Origin: Lineus longissimus
Lineage: Eukaryota; Nemertea; Pilidiophora; Heteronemertea; Lineidae
Direction of reading: 5' to 3'
Assembly (NCBI RefSeq): GCF_910592395.1
Contig: NC_088310.1
Coordinates: forward strand, 14,641,501 to 14,705,500
DNA: 64,000 nt
Shown: positions 47,223 to 56,180 of the stretch, piece by piece
Layout: the number at the start of each line of letters is the position of its first letter
How positions within the stretch are numbered: position 1 is the stretch's first letter
Made by a program: the position numbers and the translations under genes
Notes under the pieces: generated by a model
Database searches by the model: none
What the model saw: the letters and a program-made list of their open reading frames with translations, nothing else
What the model was told of the DNA's origin: nothing

Positions 47223-47490
47223 TGATAATTAGTAGACCTTACCACCATGACTTTGGTGGCAGTGATTATAGTGTTAGACCAAACACCCATGATCTGGACA
47301 GAAACAGGAAGTCTGAGGAGAGAGGGCTTCCTGGAGGAAAAAGCACATGGTGAGGCAGAGGAGCTCGGAGAGCAACTAAAGTGATCCAAAGGAATGGGAA
47401 TCGGGCCGGCCCGGACAAGCAGGTAAGTTACAAGGTACCACAAGGGATCAGAGCTGATGTACAAAGTGAGTGGTTACTCAAATCTTTTCA
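47223..47490 (+). repeat. Copia 5' LTR
   Basis: Starts TGATAATTAGTAGACC and ends CAAATCTTTTCA. Boundaries are fixed by alignment with the 3' LTR and by the TSD. Confidence 0.92.
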
Positions 47491-47501
47491 TGGTAGCAGA
47501 G
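47491..47501 (+). promoter_or_regulatory. Primer binding site, initiator Met tRNA
   Basis: TGGTAGCAGAG directly follows the 5' LTR and is complementary to the CTCTGCTACCA 3' end of animal initiator tRNA-Met. Confidence 0.85.
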
Positions 47502-47556
47502 CAATTCAGGATTTCACAGATCTCTTGACTTTCAAACAGTGACATAAAATTCCAAG

Positions 47557-48099
47557 ATGGCGGCTTCAAATTTCAAGAACCCACCAGTTTTCACCCCAGG
47601 GATGGACTATGAAACATGGAAAAACGAACTGGCTATATGGCAAACAATGACTGATTTAGCTGACACAAAGCAGGCACTAGCTGTTGCCCTTACACTACAA
47701 GGTCAAGCCCGTGCACGAGCTGTCGAAATCAAGGTAGAGAAACTAAGTGAAAAAGATGGCAAAGGACTGAAAACACTCCTGCAGGAGTTGGATAAGATTT
47801 TCCTAAGGGACAAAGTAGATATGGCGTATGAACACTACACTAGTTTTGATAAGTATCACAAACAAGAAGGACAAACTATGACAGAGTTTATCATAGAGTT
47901 TGAGAGGAAACATGAGCTCTGTAAGAAATCAAACATGTCGTTACCTGATGCTGTTCTCAGTTTCAAATTACTCGACAGTGCGGGACTGTCGGACACAGAT
48001 CGACAACTAGTGCTGACTGCTGTCTCTGATTTGAAGTTCAGTTCCATGAAGTCGGCGCTGAAAAGAATTTTTGGGGGTACATCTCCGAGTAATAGTTAA
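47557..48099 (+). pseudogene. Copia gag (capsid part)
   Basis: From ATG 47557 a 180-codon frame encodes a UBN2-type Copia capsid: FTPGMDYETWKNELAIWQTM, then MAYEHYTSFDKYHKQEGQTM, TEFIIEFERKHELCKK and LPDAVLSFKLLDSAGLSD. The stop at 48097-48099 is probably secondary. The neighbouring frame continues directly with an Asn/Gly/Arg-rich nucleocapsid, so a frame change separates capsid from nucleocapsid. The product would be the structural shell of the virus-like particle. Confidence 0.82.
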
Positions 48100-49433
48100 G
48101 CGATGACACTGGCATTACTGTAAAAACAGAGAATGCATGTTACACCAAGTCTAATGCTCCATATGCTCAGTCTAATTCTAGATCATTTCCAAACAACACG
48201 AGAAGGAATCAAGGACCAGGTCGTGGCCCAGGACACTACAACGCTGGTAGTAGAAACGATAAAAAAGGTGAGGTACCCAGAGGAACAAACCCACTCGATA
48301 GATTCGGAAATCGTACTAAGTGCGCTGTGTGTAAATCGGTCTTTCATTGGGCAAAGGATTGCCCCCACAGAGAGGAAATAAAGGAATGCAAAGATGAGGA
48401 GGAATGTAATATAACTTTGTTTGTAAAAGGCACTGACCCCAGTGAAGTGTTCATGTGCGAGGCATATTCGACGGCAGTAGTCGATACTGCATGTACACGG
48501 AGTGTATGTGGACAAGAATGGTTAGATAATTACAAAAGCATCTTGGGTACAGATCAGCAGTCGCGCATTACGTGTAAGGATAGTACAAGAGTGTTCAGAT
48601 TCGGTGATGGGAAACAGGTCAAATCGCTTAAATGTGTTCAGATTCCAGCACAAATTGCTGGCACCGCATGCAACATCCAGACAGAAGTAGTAAATAGCAA
48701 GTTACCACTTCTTCTGACCAAGGATGCTCTAAAAAGGGCGCAGACAGTACTAGACATAAGCAATGATACTGCAAAGATGTTTGGTAAACCTGTGCAGCTA
48801 CTGCAAACTTCTACTGGTCACTATTGCATAGAGTTAGTACCACATGATGCGGCAGCTAGTTTTGTTGAAAATCAAGTATTGGTGACACAGAATGGCTCGG
48901 ACTTGTTTCAGGAACAGCTCATCATGGAGGAGGAAGCTCTCAAAACAGAGGTGATGCAGGTGACAGAACTACAGGATGCACAAAGGCAAAAGGCAAATTT
49001 GATTAAGATTCACAAGCAGTTCGGGCATGCTTCTGCAGATAGATTGCTGAAGTTACTGATCAGTGCAGGCATGAAGAATCCAGAAATTTTTCAAATGCTG
49101 ACGGATGTTGTCAAAGAGTGTGAAACTTGCCAAATGTATAGGAAAGTACCTCCCAAACCAGCAGTGGGCCTCCCTTTAGCGACGGATTACAACCAAACCG
49201 TAGCTGTTGACCTGCATGAGCTAGACAGGAACATTTGTTATTTACATATCATTGATGAGTTCACTCGTTTCAGTGCTGGGGCAATTGTCAAAAGGAAGTT
49301 GCCTCAAGTGTTCGTCCAAGAGTTTCTATCCCATTGGATTAGCATCTTTGAACCCCAACTTCATTGTTCAGTGACAATGGCGGAGAATTTTCTAATTCGG
49401 AGACACGTGATTTGTGTGAGAATTTCAACATAA
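48100..49433 (+). pseudogene. Copia nucleocapsid, protease and integrase N-half
   Basis: The zinc knuckle CAVCKSVFHWAKDC (C-x2-C-x4-H-x4-C) lies at about 48321-48362. The protease site AVVDTACTRSVCG is near 48475-48512. The gag-pre-integrase HHCC module (HKQFGHAS ... CETCQMY) is at about 49010-49140, followed by the integrase core start (TVAVDLHELD) and LHIIDEFTRFSAGAIVKRK. The frame is lost near 49365, just before the second catalytic Asp. The first ATG is internal, as expected for a gag-pol product. Confidence 0.85.
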
Positions 49434-49877
49434 AGGTGATCACAACTGCCGCGTACGCGCCATTCAGTAATGGCCTCTTAGAAAAGCACAATCATGTCCT
49501 AACAAACATAATGCTAAAGGTAAAGCATGACAGAAATTGCAGTTGGGAGACAGCACTGAAATGGGCACTCAATGCAAAGAATAGCATGATAAATGTACAT
49601 GGCTTCAGTGCATACAAGCTGGTGTTCGGCTGGTGTTCGGTCATACACAGGTGACAAGTACCAGATGGGTGACAAGGTATACTACAGGAGGCCAGACAAT
49701 ACGGAGTTGAAGGGTCCTGGCACAGTCATTGGCCAAGATGGAAAAATTTTATTCATCAGACATGGTGGGATCTTAGTGAGGGTTCATATCAGTAGGCTTC
49801 AGTTAGTGAACCAAGAGGAGTCACAGTGCTATGACAGGGGACTCTTCGGGACATCCAACAGAGAACAAGGACAATGA
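49364..49877 (+). pseudogene. Copia integrase C-half
   Basis: The frame carries FSDNGGEFSN (second catalytic Asp) and NGLLEKHNHVL (Glu region) from 49364 to 49654. A deletion or frame change near 49640 joins it to a basic segment MGDKVYYRRPDNTELKGPGT, typical of the Copia integrase C-terminus. The region between core and C-domain is shorter than in intact elements. Confidence 0.8.
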
Positions 49878-51771
49878 TAGAAACAGACAGGATCGATCAA
49901 GCAAGGATGAGCAGCCACAGAAACCAGCAGCAGGAGATGATGATGGTCAGCCGCCGATCCAACACGGAGATGATCATCCAAACCAAGACCAGGATCAAGA
50001 GGAGGGAGCACAGGGACAAAACCCGGGGATTAGAACTGATCGGATAAAAGTTGGACAAGATATCACTTTCAAACACGATGAAAAGGAGGAAAGTATGACA
50101 GCCAGAGTTGTAAGCCGTACTGGGAAAGCAGGTGGAAAATACAAACACTGGTATAATACACAGTACCTAGGTGGAGATAGTGGATCTGAGGCGGTAGATT
50201 TGGAAAAGGTTCATGGGCTAGAATTGGTTGATGTTGAACATGAAGAACGAGGACGGGACCCAGAAGAAGTGATGATTTCCCAAAATGTGGACTTTGAAGA
50301 AGCTAAACAAAAGGAACTTTCGAGTTGGAGCAATCATCAGGTCTATTCAGAAGTGCAGGACCAAGGACAAAAGTGTGTATCAACGAGATGGGTTCTGACT
50401 TTAAAGGATACGGAAGCCGGAATAATCCCCAAGGCCAGACTTGTAGCTCGGGGGTTTGAGGAGCATGGTGCAAACCAAACAGATTCCCCCACTTGTGGGA
50501 ACGATTCCTTGAGGATAGTGATGGCTGTGATCGCACAGAGGAAGTGGGTGGTAAACTCAATGGACATTAAGACGGCCTTCCTTCAAGGAAATAGTTTAGA
50601 GAGGGACATCTTTGTGAAACCGCCCAAGGAAGCAAATCTGTCAGGAAAGGTTTGAAGGCTGAAAAAGTGCGTCTATGGATTGAGTGATGCTTCTCTTAGC
50701 TGGTACAACAAAGTGAAGGATGTGATGATAGAAACTGGAGGAAAAATCTCTAAAGTGGATCCAGCCATGTTCTCATGGCGGGATAGTAAGGGAGAACTGA
50801 TCGGGCTGTTGGCTGCTCACGTGGATGATTTCATATGGGGAGGCACCAAACAGTTTCAGATGTCCGTAATTCAATATCTGAGGCAGAGTCTTAATGTGGG
50901 GAGAGAGGATAGGCAATCCTTTAAGTACCTTGGCTTGGAAGTCAAACACAGAGATGGGGACATTCTTGTGAACCAAGAGGGCTTTGCTTCTAGTCTGACA
51001 CCGATACAGTTAGGCAGCTCTCGATCACTCCAAAAGGATTTTGCTGTCGCCGAGGAAGAGTGGAAACATTTGAGGTCAAAAATTGGGCAGTTGCTCTGAA
51101 TCGCACATCAAACAAGACCTGATATAATATTCGATACGGCAGTGCTGGCAACTCGCGTGAAGTCTGCCACTGTGAATGATTTGCTGGAAGCAAACAAGAT
51201 CATTAGGAGAGTGAGATCAGAACATGTATCTCTAAGGTTCAGGTACTCAGGAGAAAAGGATGTGCAGCTCGTTGCATACACTGATGCATCACCAGGAAAT
51301 GCTGAAGATAATGGTTCTCATGGAGGACAATTGGTCTTTTTGATGGGAAAGGATGGAGTATGTAACCCTGTTTGCTGGAGTTCCAAGAAAATACGCAGAG
51401 TGTTAAGGAGCACTCTAGCAGCTGAGACTCTCTCGATGGCAGACGGAATAGATCCAGGGATATTTCTGGCCACGTTGTACTGTGAGTTGCAACATGGAGT
51501 TGCAAATCCACGTCTATTGGCATTGAAATGTGTCACTGACTGCAAATCTTTATTTGAGGCAATCAACTCTAAAAAGTCAGTAACAGAAAAGAGACTGAGA
51601 TTAGAATTCTCTGCGATTAAGGAGAATGTGGACAACAAACAAGTGAACGAGATAATGTGGGTGGAGTCATGTGAACAGCTGGCGGACTGTCTTACCAAAC
51701 AGGGAGCATCAGCTCTCAAGTTGCTAAGTGTTCTGGAGAGCGGAATGATGTCTGGAATGAAACTTTTCTGA
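49831..51771 (+). pseudogene. Copia reverse transcriptase and RNase H
   Basis: One frame from about 49831 to 51771 is broken only by TGA codons at 50653-50655 and 51097-51099. RT motifs are STRWVLTLKD, PKARLVARGFEEHG, VNSMDIKTAFLQGN, KKCVYGLSDASLSWY and the palm LLAAHVDDFIWGG. RNase H follows with VAYTDASPGNAEDNGSHGG, CWSSKKIRRVLRSTLAAET and VTDCKSLFEAIN, then ESCEQLADCLTK. Both stops fall where Copia RTs usually have tryptophan. The N-terminal 120 residues are Asp/Gln-rich linker. The element cannot make RT unless the stops are read through. Confidence 0.88.
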
Positions 51772-51956
51772 GCACGCCTGAAGAAAGGGACTAGACATTC
51801 TTTGTAAATATGTTATTTATGCGTTCAACGTTTTAGTTTCGTTAAGTCCGCCTATAGATAATGGACTAGACTTTTCCTGTGTTTGACTTCGCAAGTTTTG
51901 AGGGATTTTTTTCACAATACGTAATTCGAAGGGAACAATGCAGGATGAGAACAATA

Positions 51957-51979
51957 AAACAAAAAGAAGAGAGATGAGT
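51957..51979 (+). other. Copia polypurine tract
   Basis: The purine-rich run AAAAAGAAGAGAGATGAG ends two bases before the 3' LTR. It is the expected plus-strand primer. Confidence 0.75.
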
Positions 51980-51980
51980 T

Positions 51981-52248
51981 TGATAATTAGTGGACCTTAC
52001 CACCATGACTTTGGTGCAGGGATTATAGTGTTAGACCAATCACCCATGATCTGGACAGAAACAGGAAGTCTGAGGAGAGAGGGCTTCCTGGAGGAAAAAG
52101 CACATGGTGAGGCAGAAGGAGCTCGAAGAGCAACTAAAGTGATCCAAAGGAATGGGAATCGGGCCGGCCTGGACAAGCAGATAAGTTACAAGGTACCACA
52201 AGGGATCAGAGCTGAAGTACAAAGTGAGTAGTTACTCAAATCTTTTCA
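51981..52248 (+). repeat. Copia 3' LTR
   Basis: The same length as the 5' LTR (268 bp), with about ten differences. Followed by the CAGGT duplication at 52249-52253. Confidence 0.92.
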
Positions 52249-52286
52249 CAGGTGATTGGAATTAACAAAGGGTCGTTTTTCATGAC
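52249..52286 (+). repeat. Family A repeat sliver between Copia and Polinton
   Basis: Thirty-eight bases, ending GGTCGTTTTTCATGAC, match 15763-15804 and 35874-35908. The uninterrupted copies continue ATTGTGCTCTACTGCG, but here the match stops dead after CATGAC. Confidence 0.85.
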
Positions 52287-52416
52287 AGAATATATGTATT
52301 GTGGTGGTAGGAATCTAGGTAATTCTAAGCTATTTTAACAAAAGCCCTTACAGGCCTTTTTGTCTCAAAATAGCTTAGAAACCCCTAAGAACCAGACACC
52401 ACAATACATATATTCT
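52287..52416. repeat. 130-bp terminal hairpin at the Polinton left end
   Basis: The left arm (AGAATATATGTATTGTGGTG and about 43 more bases) and the right arm (…CACCACAATACATATATTCT) are near-complementary with a few mismatches, leaving a short centre near TACAGGC. Twenty bases at the tips match perfectly. It probably lies within the terminal inverted repeat. Confidence 0.85.
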
Positions 52417-52615
52417 ATCATTCATTAGATTCCCAGTGAAGCGTTGCAGTGAAATGGTAAGGGAATACTAGAGTTCAATGGGTTAATGTAATCATGACTT
52501 ACTGTATTCCAACAGAAAGTACACGTCAATAGCTTTTTTCCGTGCATTTTACCTGATATATGATGTTGGCACTGTTCACTGCATGTACATAATTTTACTA
52601 GTAAATAAATAGAAA

Positions 52616-53872
52616 ATGGCAACAGGATATTTATCAAATACCGAAAGGGCACATAAGATTCCACTTGGTTTGAAAGCTGAGAGGCAGCATCATATCATTA
52701 CTCATAACCCATCATCTGCTAACCCCAAAGAAACACTGTATGTTAGAATACCGGCATTGCGAGAGAATACATTCTTTGTACCTAAATCTCTTTATCTGTC
52801 TGCTGATGTAACCATTTCTGGTGATTCTAAAAATAGTGTTGTAAATAATCTTGGTAGAAACCTGATTTCAAAGATGGTGGTTAAGTGGGGAACAGAGCAG
52901 ATATTTGACCTTGACGAATACAGTCATTATTCTACATTTAAAGATCTGTGGTTTACAGAAGAAGAAAGAAATGATAGAGTTTTTCAGGGTATTCAGTCAA
53001 AAAATCTTAGAGAATTAAGATCAGGAGTCGCTGAAGCTGATGTCCCTGGAGAAACAGCTAATGAAAAGACTTTAAAGAAAGTGTTTGACAAGAAGTACAA
53101 AATACCATTAGATTTTGAACTATTCCATCATCATGCTCCATTTTACAAGTTTCCAATTCAAGAAGATGTTATCATTGAAATAACTTTAGCACCAAAGGAG
53201 GAAATCATAGTCACCACAACCACAGCTAGCATGGGCTACAAACTAGAGAATATTTGTTTTGAATATGATACCGTAGCCAACAAAATGATTGCTAGTCAAT
53301 TGAGTAACAAGTACAATTCTGGATTCTCAATATTTTATGATTGGGTAGACCATTTTAAGACAGTCAATGTTACTGCTAATGAAACACTAATTAATGAGAA
53401 CATCAACTTTCCAAGAATGTCTATTAAAGGATTATTATTACTATTTGTGTCTGACTATGTAGATGGAGCTAGAGATTCAGAGAAGTTTGAAAACCCTAAC
53501 ATAAGTAAAGTGCAGATCACAATAGAGGGTGTTGCCAATCAGGTGTTCCCAGAAGGAATGAGAATGATGGATCAATGGGAGGAGATCAAGAAACATTTTA
53601 TGTCTGAAGATTTGAAGAAAACTCATGACTGTAACATGACCATGGAAAAATACTATGGTGATTCTAATCACTATGGTTTATGGTTGGACCTGAGAACTTC
53701 TGAGGATAATCGTCTTCACGGATCAGGAAAGAAGCTCCAGAACACAAAAGATGGTATTCAATTATCTATTACAAAGAAATCTGGAAAGGGACCATACAAA
53801 ATGCACATATTCGTGGTTTCTGACGCCCAGGTAAACATCCAGAATTCTCAGATTGCTTCACTCCAGCACTGA
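52616..53872 (+). CDS. MCP: Polinton major capsid protein (double jelly-roll)
   Basis: 418 codons from ATG 52616. The C-terminal part (NHYGLWLDLRTSEDNRLHGS, then NTKDGIQLSI and HIFVVSDAQVNI) matches the conserved end of the hexon-like major capsid proteins of animal Polintons. The N-terminal third (SLYLSADVTISGD, LGRNLISKMVVKWG) fits the first jelly roll. It would trimerise to build the icosahedral shell. The start context is AAATAAATAGAAA/ATGG, the class shared with 63157 and 63214. There is no signal peptide. The length is at the short end for the family. The downstream spacer holds degenerate AACAAAGTTCG words related to the palindromic family. Confidence 0.8.
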   Translation: MATGYLSNTERAHKIPLGLKAERQHHIITHNPSSANPKETLYVRIPALRENTFFVPKSLYLSADVTISGDSKNSVVNNLGRNLISKMVVKWGTEQIFDLDEYSHYSTFKDLWFTEEERNDRVFQGIQSKNLRELRSGVAEADVPGETANEKTLKKVFDKKYKIPLDFELFHHHAPFYKFPIQEDVIIEITLAPKEEIIVTTTTASMGYKLENICFEYDTVANKMIASQLSNKYNSGFSIFYDWVDHFKTVNVTANETLINENINFPRMSIKGLLLLFVSDYVDGARDSEKFENPNISKVQITIEGVANQVFPEGMRMMDQWEEIKKHFMSEDLKKTHDCNMTMEKYYGDSNHYGLWLDLRTSEDNRLHGSGKKLQNTKDGIQLSITKKSGKGPYKMHIFVVSDAQVNIQNSQIASLQH

Positions 53873-53951
53873 GGTGCTGCAAGAACAAAGTTCGCTCCAA
53901 CACTGAAACAAAGTTCGTACAACACTAAATTAAATACTGAATACTAGATAA

Positions 53952-53984
53952 ATGAGTTTTACTAGTGATTTTCTAAGTAATTAA
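53952..53984 (+). other. Micro-ORF (10 codons) abutting the next start
   Basis: ATG in TAAATGAG context, product MSFTSDFLSN, stop TAA forming the TTAA directly before the next gene's ATGG. Possibly an upstream reading frame, or chance. Confidence 0.25.
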
Positions 53985-54221
53985 ATGGTTACACCAGGAA
54001 AGAAAGATATCATAAATACACTGTATCAAAGTTTACTGTTGGCATCAACAACAATTGGTTACTCTATGTTACTGAAAAGGTTCTTGAGAATCAATATTGG
54101 TCCCCCAAGTCAGGCCGACCTAGAGGAAATTCTTAAACTGGGAGGAACTGTAGCTATTAGTAATGGAACATTAGAGTACCTTTACGATCAAGGAATCCTA
54201 CCCAGAAATATTATGAAGTAA
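53985..54221 (+). CDS. Polinton small membrane protein
   Basis: 78 codons. One probable membrane segment at residues 13-30 (LYQSLLLASTTIGYSMLL) follows a charged start. A second weakly hydrophobic stretch at 50-62 (GGTVAISNGTLEY) precedes YDQGILPRNIMK. Small proteins of this design, ending in a Y..(Q/D)..ILP motif, sit between capsid genes in many animal Polintons. The role is unknown, possibly an internal virion membrane or capsid vertex. The start context is AATTAA/ATGG, with the stop of the micro-ORF overlapping it. It lies 112 bp after the major capsid gene on the same strand. Confidence 0.65.
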   Translation: MVTPGKKDIINTLYQSLLLASTTIGYSMLLKRFLRINIGPPSQADLEEILKLGGTVAISNGTLEYLYDQGILPRNIMK

Positions 54222-54278
54222 GAATAATTTACTTATTTGATAAAAGGTAAATTTGAAAACGAAAATTTGCTTAAGTAA

Positions 54279-55046
54279 ATGGTTACTGTAATGAACATAG
54301 ATTCAAGTGACTATCCAGATCAGAGTTCAAGTGATTTAACAGTCAATCTCAAGACTGAAATTCAGGATGCATGTAGCATCACTTTAACTTTTGCAGTAAT
54401 ACCTTGTACATTCTACAACATAAGTGCAGCCAGGGAGAATAACCGAATCAAAGTTAAGGGGTTTGATGTGGCAGAGATTACGCTACCAGATGGTCTCTAT
54501 GACCTACAGAGCTTTTCAAAAGTATTTGCGGATAAGTTGAAAGAAAATAGTATGAGTAGAGGTGCTGTCAGATTTGACCTTGAAGAACCAACAGGTAAGG
54601 CCATCTTACACTTCCTAAAGAGAAAAAATGAGGCGAATTATCAGATCTATTTTATTGGTAAAAGTAATGAATTATTTGGCATGAAATCAGAATGGCCTTA
54701 CCCTTTAGACAATAAAAGTAAGGATGATGTTGTAAGCGAGAAACCCATCAATTTTAGACCAATTAACCATTTTGTTTTTCACTGTGACATAATCGAATCT
54801 AATAGTGTATTAAGTAATGGTGAAGCATCTGATGTGCTAACCACAAGACCAATAAAGGAAGCTAATTTTGGGGATTTAATAGCATACACATTTGAGAAAC
54901 CAATAGCAATTCCCTGTAAACCAAGATTCAATAAGCTGAATATTCGCTTAACTTATGAAAAAGGTGAAATCATCGATCTTAATGGTCATAATGTACAGTA
55001 CCAATTGGTATTAACTCGAGCTATGCTCTCAGGGACACATCATTGA
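54279..55046 (+). CDS. Polinton penton-like minor capsid protein
   Basis: 255 codons from ATG 54279 (context AAGTAA/ATGG). The opening VMNIDSSDYPDQSSSDLTVN and the early CSITLTFAVIPCTFYNISA resemble the N-terminal arm and first strands of the single-jelly-roll penton protein in Polintons. It would occupy five-fold vertices. The order capsid, small membrane, penton, membrane, ATPase is a common Polinton module. The C-terminus RAMLSGTHH is encoded by a palindromic-repeat arm (55016-55042), so the native end has probably been replaced. There are no membrane segments. Confidence 0.68.
   Translation: MVTVMNIDSSDYPDQSSSDLTVNLKTEIQDACSITLTFAVIPCTFYNISAARENNRIKVKGFDVAEITLPDGLYDLQSFSKVFADKLKENSMSRGAVRFDLEEPTGKAILHFLKRKNEANYQIYFIGKSNELFGMKSEWPYPLDNKSKDDVVSEKPINFRPINHFVFHCDIIESNSVLSNGEASDVLTTRPIKEANFGDLIAYTFEKPIAIPCKPRFNKLNIRLTYEKGEIIDLNGHNVQYQLVLTRAMLSGTHH
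55016..55042 (+). repeat. Polinton palindromic element, single arm in penton C-terminus
   Basis: TCGAGCTATGCTCTCAGGGA begins it. The arm encodes the last residues RAMLSGTHH. Confidence 0.75.
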
Positions 55047-55068
55047 AATTAAAATTCATTGGAATTAA

Positions 55069-55527
55069 ATGGCTGGCATTGGCATGTTATTTGGATCTGC
55101 AATAATCAATGGATTAGCATTCACTGGATCCGGTTACCTTTTTAAAAAACTAGACAAGAATGGCTATGAGACTGAAGTGAAAAGACATGATTTGGCTCAG
55201 GAGCAATTACAAAAAGCTTCAACCGAATGGGAGGAGCATAGGAAAAGTACCATTGACTTCGTTAATCTTGAATTAAAGAGAGAAAGAGACGCTTCTATTG
55301 ATTTTAACAATACTGATTCAGCACTTACTGTTTACAATCATTTACATCCAGAAAGAACTATTGTACTACCTCAGCGACCACAATTAAGTGATTACTACCA
55401 ACCTAGTGATGAAATGAAGAAATACGAGTACCTATGGATTATCCTAGGACTTAGTGGTTTAGGGTTAATAATTTATTATTTTACTAGGGTTAGAAAGACT
55501 AAGACAACTGATCGGACACAGTCCTGA
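55069..55527 (+). CDS. Polinton membrane protein with coiled-coil middle
   Basis: 152 codons. An N-terminal hydrophobic segment (about 3-23, MLFGSAIINGLAFTGSGYLF), then a charged helical stretch with KRHDLAQEQLQKASTEWEEH, then PQLSDYYQPSDEMKKYEYLW and a C-terminal membrane anchor (about 121-139, WIILGLSGLGLIIYYF). The same layout and the RHDLA.EQLQKA..EW and LSDYY.PS patterns recur in uncharacterised Polinton proteins, so it is a conserved but functionally unknown component. The last residues (TDRTQS) and the TGA stop come from a palindromic-repeat arm at 55514-55540. It converges on the ATPase gene, 25 bp away. Confidence 0.7.
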   Translation: MAGIGMLFGSAIINGLAFTGSGYLFKKLDKNGYETEVKRHDLAQEQLQKASTEWEEHRKSTIDFVNLELKRERDASIDFNNTDSALTVYNHLHPERTIVLPQRPQLSDYYQPSDEMKKYEYLWIILGLSGLGLIIYYFTRVRKTKTTDRTQS

Positions 55528-55540
55528 GAGCATAGCTCAA
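55514..55540 (-). repeat. Polinton palindromic element, single arm at membrane-protein stop
   Basis: Minus-oriented arm GGACACAGTCCTGAGAGCAT followed by AGCTCA. It supplies the TGA stop of the 55069 gene. Confidence 0.75.
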
Positions 55541-55552
55541 TCAGAAGCGGGA

Positions 55553-56173
55553 CTAAGATTTTTGATGTGAAAGAGTAAATCCAAATGGATGTTGTAGTCT
55601 AATGATCAGTTTTGATCCTTTTTTCATCTTAAGTTCTTCTATGTAGTACTGTCTTTTCTCCTTAGGAATAACACTGTTTTCTTCTAAGGCATCTTTCATG
55701 GCTGATTCATCCTTATTAAAAAATAATACTAAAATTCTTATGTTCTCTCTGTAGTCCTTGACAACTGAATTGTACTTCTGAACTAGTAACCAAACAGTGA
55801 GATTGTAGTGCCTGCCGGAAAAGGCAAGATTACATAACTCGGACACCTTCTTTTTTGTGTCTCTCAAATTAGCACAGTCATCAATGAGGAATAATGTGTT
55901 AGAACCAGCAAAGGTCAGAGTAGCAAACTGAAGCACAAGGTCCAAATTACTGGCCACAGCTTCGGGATTAACTATGTAGACGTTCTTGTCTTGGTAAATC
56001 CATTTCCTTTCATATGTCTTATTGTTGAAATATGTTGGACAGAAAATGACTATGTTCTGGAACTTGTGCCGATACTCCTTTTCTAAGAGGTCAAGGGCAA
56101 AATATGTCTTACCACAATTGGTAACACCAGAAATTAACATATTGTGTGGCTCGTAAATAAATACTTCACTCAT
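55553..56173 (-). CDS. Polinton A32-type DNA packaging ATPase
   Basis: 206 codons on the minus strand. Walker A is GVTNCGKT (residues 16-23) and Walker B TLFLIDD (93-99). A downstream FSGRHYNLTVWLLVQKY block gives the A32/FtsK-HerA signature of Polinton, adenovirus IVa2-like and NCLDV packaging ATPases. It would pump element DNA into preformed capsids. Its length is normal for Polintons (about 200-230). The start codon faces the integrase start across only TTAA. It ends convergently with the membrane-protein gene, with a repeat arm at the junction. Confidence 0.9.
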   Translation of the reverse strand: MSEVFIYEPHNMLISGVTNCGKTYFALDLLEKEYRHKFQNIVIFCPTYFNNKTYERKWIYQDKNVYIVNPEAVASNLDLVLQFATLTFAGSNTLFLIDDCANLRDTKKKVSELCNLAFSGRHYNLTVWLLVQKYNSVVKDYRENIRILVLFFNKDESAMKDALEENSVIPKEKRQYYIEELKMKKGSKLIIRLQHPFGFTLSHQKS

Positions 56174-56180
56174 TTAAATG
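56171..56180. promoter_or_regulatory. Shared divergent start motif CATTTAAATG
   Basis: A perfect palindrome containing both the ATPase start (complement of CAT, 56171-56173) and the integrase start (ATG, 56178-56180), with TTAA between. The same TTAAATG context precedes several other genes of the element, as in poxvirus-type late initiators (TAAATG). Confidence 0.5.

Larger units (their letters stand above)
47223..52248 (+). mobile_element. Ty1/Copia LTR retrotransposon, structurally complete, coding region decayed
   Basis: Two 268-bp LTRs (TG...CA), a tRNA-iMet primer site, gag, protease, integrase, RT and RNase H in Copia order, a polypurine tract and 5-bp CAGGT duplications (47218-47222, 52249-52253). 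Several frameshifts and two in-frame stops make it non-autonomous. LTRs differ at about ten positions by eye, so the insertion is not recent. Confidence 0.92.

Noticed and set aside
51938-52231. 97-codon gene in the Copia 3' LTR
   Set aside because: LTR sequence; the same text is in the 5' LTR.
52287-52416. Independent 130-bp MITE next to the Polinton
   Set aside because: The host repeat does not resume at 52417, so whatever starts at 52287 continues further. The hairpin is better read as part of the Polinton end.
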